Shown here: one piece after another, positions 27,518-37,019 of the stretch
How the letters are laid out: each line of letters begins with the position of its first letter
Position numbering within the stretch: the stretch's first letter is position 1
Assembly (NCBI RefSeq): GCF_001436275.1
Contig: NZ_AZEH01000019.1
Location: 1 to 52,671, forward strand
Direction: 5' to 3'
From: Liquorilactobacillus oeni DSM 19972
GTDB taxonomy: Bacteria; Bacillota; Bacilli; Lactobacillales; Lactobacillaceae
DNA length: 52,671 nt
The notes under the pieces: model-generated
Database searches by the model: none
Told to the model about the DNA's origin: nothing
What the model saw: only the letters and a program-made list of their open reading frames with translations
Program-made: the position numbers and the translations under genes

Positions 27518-27976
27518 ATGACAAAAGCCAAAGTGGTGTTTGCTTCAATCACTGGAAATAATGAAGATATTGCAGATATTGTTTCAGAAGCTCTTGAAAA
27601 CAAAGGAATAGAAGTTGATACTGAAGAAATTTCCCAGTGTGATGCTTCTGACTTTGAAGATGTTGATATCTGCGTAGTCACACCTTACACTTACGACGAA
27701 GGTGCTTTACCGGATGAAGGAATGGACTTTTTTGATGATTTAGAGGAGCTTGATCTTAAGGGAAAAACTTTTGGAGTTGCTGGATCAGGAGATACTTTTT
27801 ACGGTGAATATTACTGTGTAGCTGTTGATAAATTTGAAGAAGCATTTAAGAAAACTGGAGCAGCGAAAGGAGCAAAGAGCCTCAAAATCAACCTTGCCCC
27901 CGATACCGACGAAGATATTGCATCATTAGAAAAATTTGTTGATAATTTGATAACTGCAGCAAAAAAAAATAAGTAA
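27518..27976 (+). CDS. Flavodoxin
   Basis: A 152-residue, acidic, FMN-binding electron carrier. The phosphate loop is ASITGNNEDIAD (the usual SxTGNT/N pattern) and the second FMN loop region is VVTPYTYDEGALPDEGMDFF; the GSGDTFYGEYYC segment is also typical. Electron partners are not evident nearby. The stop codon is 22 nt from the next gene (a glycosyltransferase), so it is probably first in that operon. A TATAAT element lies at 27474-27479. Confidence 0.93.
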   Translation: MTKAKVVFASITGNNEDIADIVSEALENKGIEVDTEEISQCDASDFEDVDICVVTPYTYDEGALPDEGMDFFDDLEELDLKGKTFGVAGSGDTFYGEYYCVAVDKFEEAFKKTGAAKGAKSLKINLAPDTDEDIASLEKFVDNLITAAKKNK

Positions 27977-27998
27977 TGTAAAAAATGGAGTGAAAAAA

Positions 27999-28931
27999 GT
28001 GAGCAGTAAATTGTCAATTATAGTTCCTTGTTATAACGAAGAAGAAGCTATCCCTCTTTTTTATCCTGAGGTCGAAAAAGCAAAAGAAAAAATGCCGGAG
28101 GTTGAATTTGAATACTGGTTTGTTAACGATGGTTCCACAGATAATACTTTGTTGGAACTGAAAAAATTAAACAAAAAAGATCCTCAGCATGTTCATTTTG
28201 TTTCTTTTTCACGTAATTTTGGAAAAGAAGCCGGGCTTTTTTGCGGTTTACAGCGAGCAACTGGAAATTACATTGTGGTGATGGATGTTGACCTCCAAGA
28301 TCCACCTGACTTTTTACCTAAAATGCATCAACTTCTTGCTGAGGGAAATTATGATTGTATCGGTACAAAGCGTGCTGATCGTGCAGGAGAACCACCGATT
28401 CGTTCTTTTTTTGCCCGACTTTTCTATAAGCTGATTAATCGTATCTCAGATACAACAATAGTAGACGGCGCGCGTGACTATCGTATGATGACACGTCAAA
28501 TGGTTAATGCAATTCTTTCAGTTAAGGAATATAATCGCTTTTCAAAAGGAATTTTCAGTTGGGTCGGTTTTAAAACAAAGTACCTTGAATACTCTAACAA
28601 GGAGCGCAGTGCCGGAACAACCAGCTGGAATTTTTGGAATCTTTTACAATATTCCATCGATGGCATTGTTGCTTTTTCGGATGTTCCGCTTAATATTGCT
28701 GCTTTTACTGGCCTCTTTTCTTTTATTGGTGCTGGTCTTGCAATTATCTGGATCATCACAAGAGCTGTTATTTTTGGTGATCCCACCAGCGGCTGGCCTT
28801 CATTGGTCTGTATTATTCTGTTCGTAAGCGGTATTCAGCTTTTTTGTTTGGGTATTGTTGGCAAGTACATCGGAAAAATATTTCTTGAAGTTAAACACCG
28901 CCCGCTTTATATCGTTAAAGAAGAAAAATAA
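27999..28931 (+). CDS. csbB: Polyprenyl-phosphate glycosyltransferase, CsbB/GtrB-like GT2
   Basis: Charges undecaprenyl phosphate with a sugar at the inner membrane face. An N-terminal GT2 domain has IIVPCYNEEEAIPLF, VNDGSTDNTL, the metal-binding MDVDLQDPPDFLP and SKGIFSWVGFKT; two C-terminal membrane hairpin segments follow (about 230-260 and 265-295). It lies 83 nt before yfhO. In B. subtilis CsbB (GlcNAc donor) and YfhO act together to glycosylate LTA, so the same role is inferred; the sugar is not shown. The start is taken as the GTG at 27999 with GGAG 8 nt upstream; a GTG at 27990 is too close to that site. Confidence 0.85.
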   Translation: MSSKLSIIVPCYNEEEAIPLFYPEVEKAKEKMPEVEFEYWFVNDGSTDNTLLELKKLNKKDPQHVHFVSFSRNFGKEAGLFCGLQRATGNYIVVMDVDLQDPPDFLPKMHQLLAEGNYDCIGTKRADRAGEPPIRSFFARLFYKLINRISDTTIVDGARDYRMMTRQMVNAILSVKEYNRFSKGIFSWVGFKTKYLEYSNKERSAGTTSWNFWNLLQYSIDGIVAFSDVPLNIAAFTGLFSFIGAGLAIIWIITRAVIFGDPTSGWPSLVCIILFVSGIQLFCLGIVGKYIGKIFLEVKHRPLYIVKEEK

Positions 28932-29014
28932 TAAGTTTCTAAAGTTTGATTTCTGCCTTCACAATCTTCATCTAAGTAATGTACAATACTTGGAGATAGT
29001 CGGGAGGCTTTTTT

Positions 29015-31873
29015 GTGCAGTTTTCTTTTAATAAAAAAAATAATTTTAAGCTTTACCTTAAATATACAATAGTTTTTTTACTGATTGCATTCTTTGTTTA
29101 TGGAATATATTTCATAACCGGACACTCATTAATTTGGCGTCTAGATGGTGCACAGCAACACGTACCTCTTTTAAGCGAGTTCCGCAAAACGTTACTTTCT
29201 GTTATTCAACACCCAGGTAATTCTATTCCTCAATGGTCTTGGAAACTAGGACTTGGCGGAGATCTGTTTCAAATTAATTCATATTATGTTTCAGGGGATA
29301 TTTTTAATTACCTGATTCTACTTTTTCCAGCAACTAAGATTGTATTAGGTTATCAGGTACTGATTATCTTGCGTCTTTATTGTGCTGGCCTTTCCTTTTG
29401 CTACTTTTCTTCGCACTTTAAATTTAATAACTTAGTAATTATAAGCGGCAGCCTTATCTATCTTTTTAATGCTTTTCTTTTATATTCGAATATCGCACAG
29501 CCTTTCTTTACCATGCCCTTTATTCTTTTTCCGCTTTTGATAATTTGTATTGAGCGTGTTTTTCGTGGATATTCCAATCTGCCACTCACTATAGTATTCA
29601 GTTGGATGCTCTTCAACAATTTTTACTTTGCTTACATATTAGGAATTGGAACACTTATTTACTTGATTCTGCGCTATCTTCTTTACTATCGCAGAAAAAT
29701 TGTTTTAAAGATTACTTTATTGAAATTGTTTTTAAGCACTATCTCTAGCTTACTGATCACTTCTGCCTTTTTGATCCCTGAGATTTTAGCGGTAACTAAC
29801 TCTACGCGCAGTTCAAATTCCTTTGCAAATGGTTTGAAAATTTACCCTTTATATTACTATCTTGCATTGCCATCCCAATTAATAAACGGGGGAAATCGCG
29901 ACTTTTATTTCTGGAGTGCTCTCGGATTTGCAAGCCTTAGTTTTTTTGCTATTTGTTACATTATTTTTAAGCATCGTAGTTACCCGCTGCTTTTTACATG
30001 TTTTATTCTTGGAGGTATATTATTACTTTTTCCAGCATTCGGTGCTTTTTTCAATGGCTTAACGTCGCCTTCAAACCGTTGGACCCTGCTGCTAGTTTTA
30101 CCTATTTCTTTTTCAACCTGTATTCTGATCAGTCATGCGCACGAGCTATCCGCAAAGGTGATAAAATATTTTACAGTTTGTCTTTTAAGCTATAGTTTAT
30201 TTTTATTAGCAACCTATTTCTTTCAAAATAACGAAAAACTTTTTGTCCCGATTATTTTTCTCTTTATTAGTTATGGCTTGTTGCTTTTTTGTAAAGAAAC
30301 AGCAAATAAAAAAGCAAACCTGCTCTTCTTGCTATTGCTTATGACAAATACAGCACTTAATGCAATTTACTTTGCTGCACCATACAACGGCGGATACTCA
30401 AATGAAATGCTTCCTCAAGGAACATTTGAAAAATTAACTTCTAATCGCTATTCTAACCTAGAAAAAGGGCTGAAACCTGCCAACCAATACAGAGTATCGA
30501 CTATCAGTCAGAATTATAATTTAGGTACAGGAGCTCATTTATATAACTCACAACCTAATAAACTTAACTCTATTGGTTCGTATTACTCCTTACAAAATAA
30601 AAACATTGGTGAATTTGCAAATTCTTTACGTAATAGTCAGTTTGAAGCAAATGTTCCTTTAGCTCAAGTCGGTGACCGTACTATTCTAAATAATTTTTTG
30701 GGTGTCCGTTATCTTTTTGTTCAAAAAAATCAACCTAATGAAAACAAAATACCTGCAACCTATCTTTTAGACAAAGCTTCTCCAAAAATTAGCAGTGCAA
30801 ATCAGAACTCTGCAAATGATCAACAGACCTTACGTTATCGAAGTTCATCCGCTTTTCCTTTAATCTATTGGCAAGATAAAGTTATCGCTCCGCAAACTTA
30901 TAGAACTTTATCTGCTACTGAAAAAGAAAGGGCACTTTCCAAAGGGGTTTATTTGGATAATAAAGAAAGTAAAGATTATAAAAAGGCGAACCTTGCCAAT
31001 ACAACTGAACCAGTAGGTTATCAGCTTATCTCAAGTCGTGGAAATTTAGTTTCTCCGCAAGATATTACTCGTGAGGATAGTTCTGAGACTTACACGATTA
31101 TCTTAAAAAATCCTGAAAAATATAAAAATTGTGAATTGCACCTAGAATTTGAAAACATCACATATTCACCCTTTTCGCTTCAAAGACAGGTGCAGCTCGA
31201 ACTATCTCACCAGAAATCTTTAAACGGCAAATCTCCTGCGCTCAACCAGCAGCTTAATTACTATAGTTATTTACGTTATCACATTTTGGAAGGAACACCG
31301 GATAAAAGCTACTCACTAAAGGTAAGTTCTGATAAAGGAACAGAAAAAATCTCACAGCCCAGTCAAGCTGAACTTTCTTTCTACAAATCTGTTAGCAATG
31401 GTTTATTAAACCTTGGAACTTTTTCGAAACTACCAGATTCATTGGAATTGACTCCATCAAAATTAGGCAATTATAGCTTTAAATTAAAAATTATTGCAGA
31501 AAAAATAGATAAAAAATATTTAAATGAAGTAAAAAAATTGCAAAAACACCGATTGCAAAATGTTGTATTTTCACAAAATAAAGTCAAGGGAGTTATTTCA
31601 ACTTCAAAAAACGGTATTTTGACGTCTTCAATTCCATATTCACGTGGTTGGAACGCTAATATAGATGGTAAGAAAGTCAAAACACTAAAAACGAACATAG
31701 GATTCTTAGGTATTCCTTTAAACAAAGGCAAACATCAAATCATTTTTTATTATCAAACCCCAGGCCTAAAAATTGGTGAAATACTTTCCTTACTCGGTCT
31801 TATTTTTCTTGTGCTGTCTATTAGCAAGCAACTGCTCCAGCGAAAGTGCAAAAAATCAAGCAGTATCTGGTAG
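29015..31873 (+). CDS. yfhO: YfhO family GT-C glycosyltransferase, probable LTA glycosylation
   Basis: A 952-residue membrane protein. The N-terminal half has about twelve membrane segments with an early extracytoplasmic loop (WRLDGAQQHVPLLSEFRK) whose Asp is the likely catalytic residue of the GT-C fold. A large extracellular domain follows (about 470-920), then a final membrane segment. YfhO proteins move the sugar from the lipid carrier made by CsbB onto LTA outside the cell. Start GTG at 29015 with GGGAGG 7 nt upstream. The usual third partner, a GtrA/GtcA flippase, is absent here but one is encoded at 48973. The repeat R3 follows the stop codon. Confidence 0.88.
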   Translation: MQFSFNKKNNFKLYLKYTIVFLLIAFFVYGIYFITGHSLIWRLDGAQQHVPLLSEFRKTLLSVIQHPGNSIPQWSWKLGLGGDLFQINSYYVSGDIFNYLILLFPATKIVLGYQVLIILRLYCAGLSFCYFSSHFKFNNLVIISGSLIYLFNAFLLYSNIAQPFFTMPFILFPLLIICIERVFRGYSNLPLTIVFSWMLFNNFYFAYILGIGTLIYLILRYLLYYRRKIVLKITLLKLFLSTISSLLITSAFLIPEILAVTNSTRSSNSFANGLKIYPLYYYLALPSQLINGGNRDFYFWSALGFASLSFFAICYIIFKHRSYPLLFTCFILGGILLLFPAFGAFFNGLTSPSNRWTLLLVLPISFSTCILISHAHELSAKVIKYFTVCLLSYSLFLLATYFFQNNEKLFVPIIFLFISYGLLLFCKETANKKANLLFLLLLMTNTALNAIYFAAPYNGGYSNEMLPQGTFEKLTSNRYSNLEKGLKPANQYRVSTISQNYNLGTGAHLYNSQPNKLNSIGSYYSLQNKNIGEFANSLRNSQFEANVPLAQVGDRTILNNFLGVRYLFVQKNQPNENKIPATYLLDKASPKISSANQNSANDQQTLRYRSSSAFPLIYWQDKVIAPQTYRTLSATEKERALSKGVYLDNKESKDYKKANLANTTEPVGYQLISSRGNLVSPQDITREDSSETYTIILKNPEKYKNCELHLEFENITYSPFSLQRQVQLELSHQKSLNGKSPALNQQLNYYSYLRYHILEGTPDKSYSLKVSSDKGTEKISQPSQAELSFYKSVSNGLLNLGTFSKLPDSLELTPSKLGNYSFKLKIIAEKIDKKYLNEVKKLQKHRLQNVVFSQNKVKGVISTSKNGILTSSIPYSRGWNANIDGKKVKTLKTNIGFLGIPLNKGKHQIIFYYQTPGLKIGEILSLLGLIFLVLSISKQLLQRKCKKSSSIW

Positions 31874-31913
31874 AATTTTAATCATATAACTTTTTCTGCT
31901 AAGACAAAAAATA

Positions 31914-32100
31914 AAAAAGGCTGGGGCAAAACTTATGTTTTGACTCAGCTTTTTTGTACTCTCTTACAGTTTCCATATTAACATGTTTCAATATTCAGTC
32001 TTTTCCGCTTAACCACAAATTACTCATAGTCAAATTCTGACTATATTCATAATTCGCAGTTAATGCTCGAAGCCTAACGACTCGACTATTGGCACACTTC
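31914..32100 (+). repeat. Interspersed intergenic repeat, copy R3
   Basis: Closest to R1. The first hairpin (about 31920-31947, GGGGCAAAAC and GTTTTGACTCAGC arms) ends in a T run and should terminate yfhO. The tail repeats CATGTTTCAATATTCAGTC, TTTTCCGCTTAACCAC, CATAGTC...GACTAT, GCAGTTAATGC and AGCCTAACGACTCGACTATTGG (with a small internal insertion). It occupies the gap between convergent yfhO and the ABC exporter. Confidence 0.85.
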
Positions 32101-32194
32101 CTTTATTTTTTTGAATTCAACTCATAGTTTCCAAATTAAGGCCCTCATCTTTTATCATCCAGAAAAAAGTTGGACACTTTTAGCATTAAAAACA

Positions 32195-33976
32195 TCATTC
32201 AAAAACCATCTGATTTGTATACAGATTGTAATAGAACCCTTGTTGTTTGAGAAGTTGTTCATGACTTCCCTTTTCAATAATTTTTCCATCTTTTAATACA
32301 ATAATTTCGTCAGCTTCCACTATTGTTTTTAAACGATGTGCAATCACAAAACTAGTTCTGCCAGCTATCACATTATCCATTGCTTTCTTAATCTTTTCTT
32401 CAGTAACCATGTCAACATTTGAAGTGGCTTCATCTAAAATTAAAAATGCCGGGTCTGTCAAAAGAGTTCTAGCAATACTAATCAATTGTTTCTGCCCAAC
32501 AGATAGGATTGAACTTTCTTCATCCACTCTCGTTTCGTATCTTTCCGGCAGGCTTTCAATGTATTCATGAATATGTGCTTGCTTGGCTGCAGCAATCATT
32601 TGCTCATCATTAGCCTTTGGCATTCCAAACTTGATGTTATCAGCAATTGTTCCTGTAAAAAGTACTGATTCTTGCAACACTATGCCAATGTTTTTTCGCA
32701 ACGAAAGCAATGAATATCGACGAGTATCTGCTTCATCAAAAAGTACTTCTCCAGAATTAACATCATAAAAGCGATTCAACAAATTCATTACAGTTGTTTT
32801 TCCTGATCCAGTTGGTCCAACTAAAGCAATCATCTTCCCTTTGTCAACATTAATGTTGATACCATGTAAAATTTCCTTATCTGGATCATACCCAAAATGT
32901 ACATCCTGTAAACGGACACCTTTATTAATCTTCTTTAATTCAATCCCATCTTCTTTTCTATCCTCTTCCGGTTGTTTGAGAATATGGGTTAGTCTTCTAG
33001 CTCCTGTGAGTGCAAGCTGAATCATAGAGTACATGGAAGTGATTTGCGTAATTGGCTGAAAATACTGCTGTGAATACTGAACAAAAGTCACAATCAAGCC
33101 TAATCCAATCGCCTTGCTAACATCTCCGTTAACAATCATCCACGAACCATATGCAATTACAATCGCAAGGTTCAGCAAGGAAAGCCCCTGCATTACTGGA
33201 AAAAGCAGTCCTGAATATAATTGTCCTTTAAACGTAGCACGCCGGACCCTTTCGTTGAGAACTTTGAAATCAGCAATTGATTTAACTTGTAAACCGTTCG
33301 TTATAATAATTTTCTGTCCATTGATTTGTTCGTTGATATAACCGTTAAGCGCACTTATTTCATCTTGCTGATTATCAATGTAATAACGTGCTTTTCGAAT
33401 TATAACAAATGCTACTATGATCACAAAAGGTGTGGAAACCACCGTAGCAAAAGCTAGTTTAATGTTTAATGAAAACATTATCCAAATAACTCCGATGTAA
33501 AGAATAATTTGAGAAATCAGCTCAAAAATTGCCTGATTCATTGCGTTAAAAATATTGTCCAAGTCTGAAGTAAAGAGCGATAATATCTTGCCGTCTTGAT
33601 GACTGTCAAAATAGCGAATAGTCATTTTTTGTAATTTTTTAAATAAGCCGCGCTGCATATTATTACCTGAATAAGCACTGATATAAGATATCCAAAAACT
33701 AGCCAATAACATAGCAATTACAGATAACAAAAAAAATAAGAATATTAGCCAAAGGGCATGATGAAAGTCAGCAAAAGAAGCCTGTGAACGTGTTAGAGGG
33801 TTACTATAAGCCATCAAATAACGGCTCAAACTGGTCATTGCTTTGCCAAGATAGACAGGGGCCTTAATCTGTGCCCAAGTTGAAATGATAGTGAGTGCTG
33901 TAACAAACAGCAGCCCCTTCCAGTATGGCCGCAGATAATGTTTAAAATAATCAAGTGCGTCTTTTAAATTTCTCAA
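32195..33976 (-). CDS. ABC exporter half-transporter with intact catalytic residues (LmrD-type)
   Basis: 593 residues: six membrane helices (about 15-320) and a nucleotide-binding domain. Walker A is GPTGSGKTT, Walker B FLILDEATSNVD with the catalytic Glu, and the switch His is in VIAHRLKTI. The signature is weakened to LSVGQ. With the gene at 33980 it forms a heterodimer of the LmrCD/TM287-288 type, in which only one of the two ATP sites is fully active. The likely role is drug or lipid-like compound export. Translation starts at a TTG (33976) with GAGGTGAG upstream, 3 nt after the partner's stop codon, so the two are coupled. Confidence 0.9.
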   Translation of the reverse strand: MRNLKDALDYFKHYLRPYWKGLLFVTALTIISTWAQIKAPVYLGKAMTSLSRYLMAYSNPLTRSQASFADFHHALWLIFLFFLLSVIAMLLASFWISYISAYSGNNMQRGLFKKLQKMTIRYFDSHQDGKILSLFTSDLDNIFNAMNQAIFELISQIILYIGVIWIMFSLNIKLAFATVVSTPFVIIVAFVIIRKARYYIDNQQDEISALNGYINEQINGQKIIITNGLQVKSIADFKVLNERVRRATFKGQLYSGLLFPVMQGLSLLNLAIVIAYGSWMIVNGDVSKAIGLGLIVTFVQYSQQYFQPITQITSMYSMIQLALTGARRLTHILKQPEEDRKEDGIELKKINKGVRLQDVHFGYDPDKEILHGININVDKGKMIALVGPTGSGKTTVMNLLNRFYDVNSGEVLFDEADTRRYSLLSLRKNIGIVLQESVLFTGTIADNIKFGMPKANDEQMIAAAKQAHIHEYIESLPERYETRVDEESSILSVGQKQLISIARTLLTDPAFLILDEATSNVDMVTEEKIKKAMDNVIAGRTSFVIAHRLKTIVEADEIIVLKDGKIIEKGSHEQLLKQQGFYYNLYTNQMVFE

Positions 33977-33979
33977 TTT

Positions 33980-35707
33980 TTATCTCACCTCTCCGGTATT
34001 TTTTGCTAATTGTGCGGCATAAATATCACGATAAACTTGGGATTTCTGCAGTAATTCTGCATGAGTCCCACTGCTGACCAATCTTCCTTGATCTAAGACC
34101 AGAATTTTATCAGCATTGATGACCGAAGCAATTTTTTCGGCTATCATAAAGACAGTTGTTTTTGCTAGTTCACGTGCTAAAGCTTCCTGAACCAACTTTT
34201 CTGACTTAGCATCAAGTGCGGAAGTCGAATCATCCAAGATCAAAATATTAGGCTTGCCGACCACTCCACGAGCAATTGATAAACGTTGTTTCTGTCCTCC
34301 TGAATAGTTAGAGGAACGTTCCTCTACCCGATGGTCAAATCCTTCTTCAAATTTATTAACAAATTCTGAAGCCTGTGCAATGTTTGCAGACCAACTAAGT
34401 TCTTTTTCCGTTGCACCTGCTTTTCCTTGTTTAAGGTTGTCAGCAATTGAACCTGAAAAAAGTATCGCTTTTTGCAAGACAAAGCTGACTGTTTTACGTA
34501 GTGATCCTTCATTGACATGTTTCAAATCTTTACCGCCAATATACACTGCTCCTTTAGTGGGATCATACAAACGTGCCATTAATTGAGCCAAGGTAGATTT
34601 ACCAGAGCCCGTAGAACCAACAATTCCAATAAAATCGCCAGGGTATACACTAAAAGTAATATTCTTTAAAGCAGGTGCCTTTGCATCTGGATAAGAAAAG
34701 GTCACATCTTTAAATTCCACACTTCCTAACAGTTCAGTATCTGGGGCAGCAGAGTCAAATTGAACGTCTGGTTTAGTTTTAAGTATTTCTTTAATCCGTC
34801 CCAAAGAAATTAGACCACGAGATGAAGAAGTCATTGTCATCGCTCCAATAATAATTGCAAACATCAATTGCATTAAATACGAGATATAAGAAGCGATCGC
34901 AGCTAGTTCACCAGGGTGGCTTGTAATTGTGCTTCCCACTAAATAAACAGCTAAAAGAATTAATAAGTTAGCAATTAGCATAAAGCTCGGAATCAATAGT
35001 GAAAACAGGTATCCAATAGTCAGGTTTATTCCCCGCAACTGCTTTGCAGCATTAGTAAATTTTGCAATTTCATTTCCTTCTTGGTTAAAAGATTTGACTA
35101 CCCTAATGCCTTGCAATGATTCTTTTGCAATTAGGTTTAACCTGTCTATCCATTTTTGAAAACGTGTAAATAAGCTGCCCATCCGTGCAAAAACAGCACC
35201 AGTAAGCCCCAGAACAAACACAACCAGTAAGATTTCAATCCACCACAAGCGTGGGATTGTTAAAATTCCCAAAATAAAAGCACCAAAAAACAGAATTGGT
35301 AACCGTAAGAGCTGAGTAAACATCATAACTACCAAGTTTAAAACCTGATTAATGTCATTAATCAGACGAACTACCAAACTACCTGCTGAAAAGTGTTCAA
35401 TGTTGCCAAATGAAAAACTTTGAATCTTATCATAAGTCTGCGCACGTAAATCCGTAGCAACAGACTGGGCAATTTTTGAAGCAAAGTACGTGCTTGCAAT
35501 CCCAGCTGCAATCCCGACTAACGCTAATACAATCAATTGAACACCGTAATTTAAGACTTGCTCTTTCTTATCAGCAATAGTTGCATTCATAATGTTTTGT
35601 AAAAGCTTGGGCTGCCACAATGCACTTGCAGAAAGAATTGCAATAGTAATTACAGAGCCTATAATCATAGCGGTGTTCTTTTTGAAATATGGTTTTAAAA
35701 TATCCAT
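33980..35707 (-). CDS. ABC exporter half-transporter with degenerate catalytic site (LmrC-type)
   Basis: 575 residues: six membrane helices and a nucleotide-binding domain. Walker A is GSTGSGKST and the signature YSGGQKQRLSIARG is canonical, but Walker B reads ILILDDSTSALD (Glu to Asp) and the switch region reads MIAEKIAS (His to Glu). These changes mark it as the non-catalytic half of a heterodimer with the gene at 32195. It starts with an ATG (AGGAG 9 nt upstream), 76 nt after the LiaF-like gene, and is probably transcribed from the LytTR promoter at 36980. Confidence 0.9.
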   Translation of the reverse strand: MDILKPYFKKNTAMIIGSVITIAILSASALWQPKLLQNIMNATIADKKEQVLNYGVQLIVLALVGIAAGIASTYFASKIAQSVATDLRAQTYDKIQSFSFGNIEHFSAGSLVVRLINDINQVLNLVVMMFTQLLRLPILFFGAFILGILTIPRLWWIEILLVVFVLGLTGAVFARMGSLFTRFQKWIDRLNLIAKESLQGIRVVKSFNQEGNEIAKFTNAAKQLRGINLTIGYLFSLLIPSFMLIANLLILLAVYLVGSTITSHPGELAAIASYISYLMQLMFAIIIGAMTMTSSSRGLISLGRIKEILKTKPDVQFDSAAPDTELLGSVEFKDVTFSYPDAKAPALKNITFSVYPGDFIGIVGSTGSGKSTLAQLMARLYDPTKGAVYIGGKDLKHVNEGSLRKTVSFVLQKAILFSGSIADNLKQGKAGATEKELSWSANIAQASEFVNKFEEGFDHRVEERSSNYSGGQKQRLSIARGVVGKPNILILDDSTSALDAKSEKLVQEALARELAKTTVFMIAEKIASVINADKILVLDQGRLVSSGTHAELLQKSQVYRDIYAAQLAKNTGEVR

Positions 35708-35783
35708 TCCTAGTTTCTCCTAAATTAAATTTCTAAAATACTTTTTATTTGATTTCTCAATAATACTAATTTTACAGTTTTCT

Positions 35784-36485
35784 TTAAAAAACATAATTAA
35801 CCTCAAGCCCAGAAAGGCTCAGCGTTCCTTTTAGGTAAACACACGGACTGTCTCCTTCTTGCACAACCGTTGTCTTGCCTTTTTCTTCAACTCCGCTTAA
35901 AATCGGTTCAACTTGAATAATAACATTCCAAGTTTTAGGCAAAAAAAGTTCAATATTGCTTAAAGAACCCTGTACATCTATTACAGCATTCTGTTCTTTA
36001 AGTACCGTATCGTCGAAATAAACTTTAAGATTGGACATCGAAGCATTAATTTCAGCCCTTTTAAAGTTTTCAGAACGAACATAGCGAATATTTGATGCCA
36101 TCTTAGCTTCTATTTTGACATAAGAAAGATTTTCGCTTTTTGAATTTTCAAAACGTGTAACCTTAGAACGATAATGTTTCCATCCAGATTGAAAAATAAT
36201 AGATAACCCTATTGCAATAAAAACTGCGGCACCGAGAACCGTCCAAGGGACAAGAAAAGTTATTCCAAGCTGTTTAGCATAAACAATCATTAAAAAGGCA
36301 ACTGAAAAAACAATTACTGGTATATTAAAGTGTACTATTCCTTCAACAAAACTAGCAATAAAGAAAATCGTAAACAAAATACTCCAAAAACCAAAACTTC
36401 CTCCTAACCAGCCGACTCTACTTGCAATTAAAAGCAAGCCGCAAAGCAGAAAAAGTACTCCCCAAAACCATCTTTGCCTTTTCAT
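35784..36485 (-). CDS. LiaF-like transmembrane protein
   Basis: 233 residues. The N-terminus holds four short membrane segments (about 5-105) of the LiaF transmembrane type (RWFWGVLFLLCGLLLIASRVG); the C-terminal half is a beta-strand-rich domain (SYVKIEAKMASNIRYV, AEINASMSNLKVYFDD, SLSNIELFLPKTWNV) as in LiaF and the toast-rack family. Such proteins often damp or sense envelope-stress signalling. Here it is paired with a LytTR regulator 4 nt upstream rather than a LiaRS two-component system. The stop codon precedes the ABC exporter genes. Confidence 0.8.
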   Translation of the reverse strand: MKRQRWFWGVLFLLCGLLLIASRVGWLGGSFGFWSILFTIFFIASFVEGIVHFNIPVIVFSVAFLMIVYAKQLGITFLVPWTVLGAAVFIAIGLSIIFQSGWKHYRSKVTRFENSKSENLSYVKIEAKMASNIRYVRSENFKRAEINASMSNLKVYFDDTVLKEQNAVIDVQGSLSNIELFLPKTWNVIIQVEPILSGVEEKGKTTVVQEGDSPCVYLKGTLSLSGLEVNYVF

Positions 36486-36489
36486 ATTA

Positions 36490-36936
36490 TTACTTCCTTT
36501 CCTCCAATTTTTTTCTTAATTCTTTATAATACTTTCTTGAAACGTATACCTGCTTATAAGAATCCTGAAGTTGAACTAAACTGTTAGATAATGAATGTGT
36601 TAGTGAAAAAATTTTCTCAGTATTCAAAATTGTTGACTTGGAGATACGCATAAAATTTTGCGGTAAAAGCCTTTCAAGTTCATAAAGGCGGTAACGAGTT
36701 ATGTATATATGCTCGGCAGTATGGGCATTTACCTGACGACCTTCAGTTTCAAAAAAAAGAATTCGGGGAACTTCCATATAATATTCAGTTATCCCTTTAT
36801 AAACTTTAAGAGTAGAAATCATTTTATTTTTTTCTTGAAGTAGCTGACAAATTTTATGTATCTGCTCATTTGCAGGGGCATGGATAATAATTTCTGTTTC
36901 CTCAAGGCTGCTGTCAATCGTTGCTTTGATTTTCAT
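36490..36936 (-). CDS. LytTR-type DNA-binding regulator
   Basis: A 148-residue protein with a short N-terminal region (about 1-40) and a LytTR DNA-binding domain (about 45-145): ILFFETEGRQVNAHTAEHIYITRYRLYELERLLPQNFMRISKSTILN is characteristic. There is no receiver domain, so it is not a classical response regulator. Stand-alone LytTR proteins paired with membrane partners are known as LytTR regulatory systems. It is first in a unit with the LiaF-like protein and the ABC exporter, and probably controls that unit. ATG with GGAAGG 8 nt upstream. Confidence 0.88.
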   Translation of the reverse strand: MKIKATIDSSLEETEIIIHAPANEQIHKICQLLQEKNKMISTLKVYKGITEYYMEVPRILFFETEGRQVNAHTAEHIYITRYRLYELERLLPQNFMRISKSTILNTEKIFSLTHSLSNSLVQLQDSYKQVYVSRKYYKELRKKLEERK

Positions 36937-36979
36937 AGTTATTTCCTTCCATTCTCTTAGTAGACCATAGCTTTTCTTT

Positions 36980-37019
36980 ATAGTAAACAGGAATTGCTTA
37001 AGTGGGCAAAATTCTTGCC
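36980..37019 (-). promoter_or_regulatory. Promoter of the LytTR-LiaF-ABC unit with overlapping palindrome
   Basis: The minus strand reads TTGCCC (37009-37004), an 18-nt spacer and TACTAT (36985-36980). The -35 hexamer lies in an inverted repeat, GGCAAaattcTTGCC on the plus strand (37005-37019). This could be an operator, though it does not resemble the direct repeats usually bound by LytTR domains. Confidence 0.55.
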
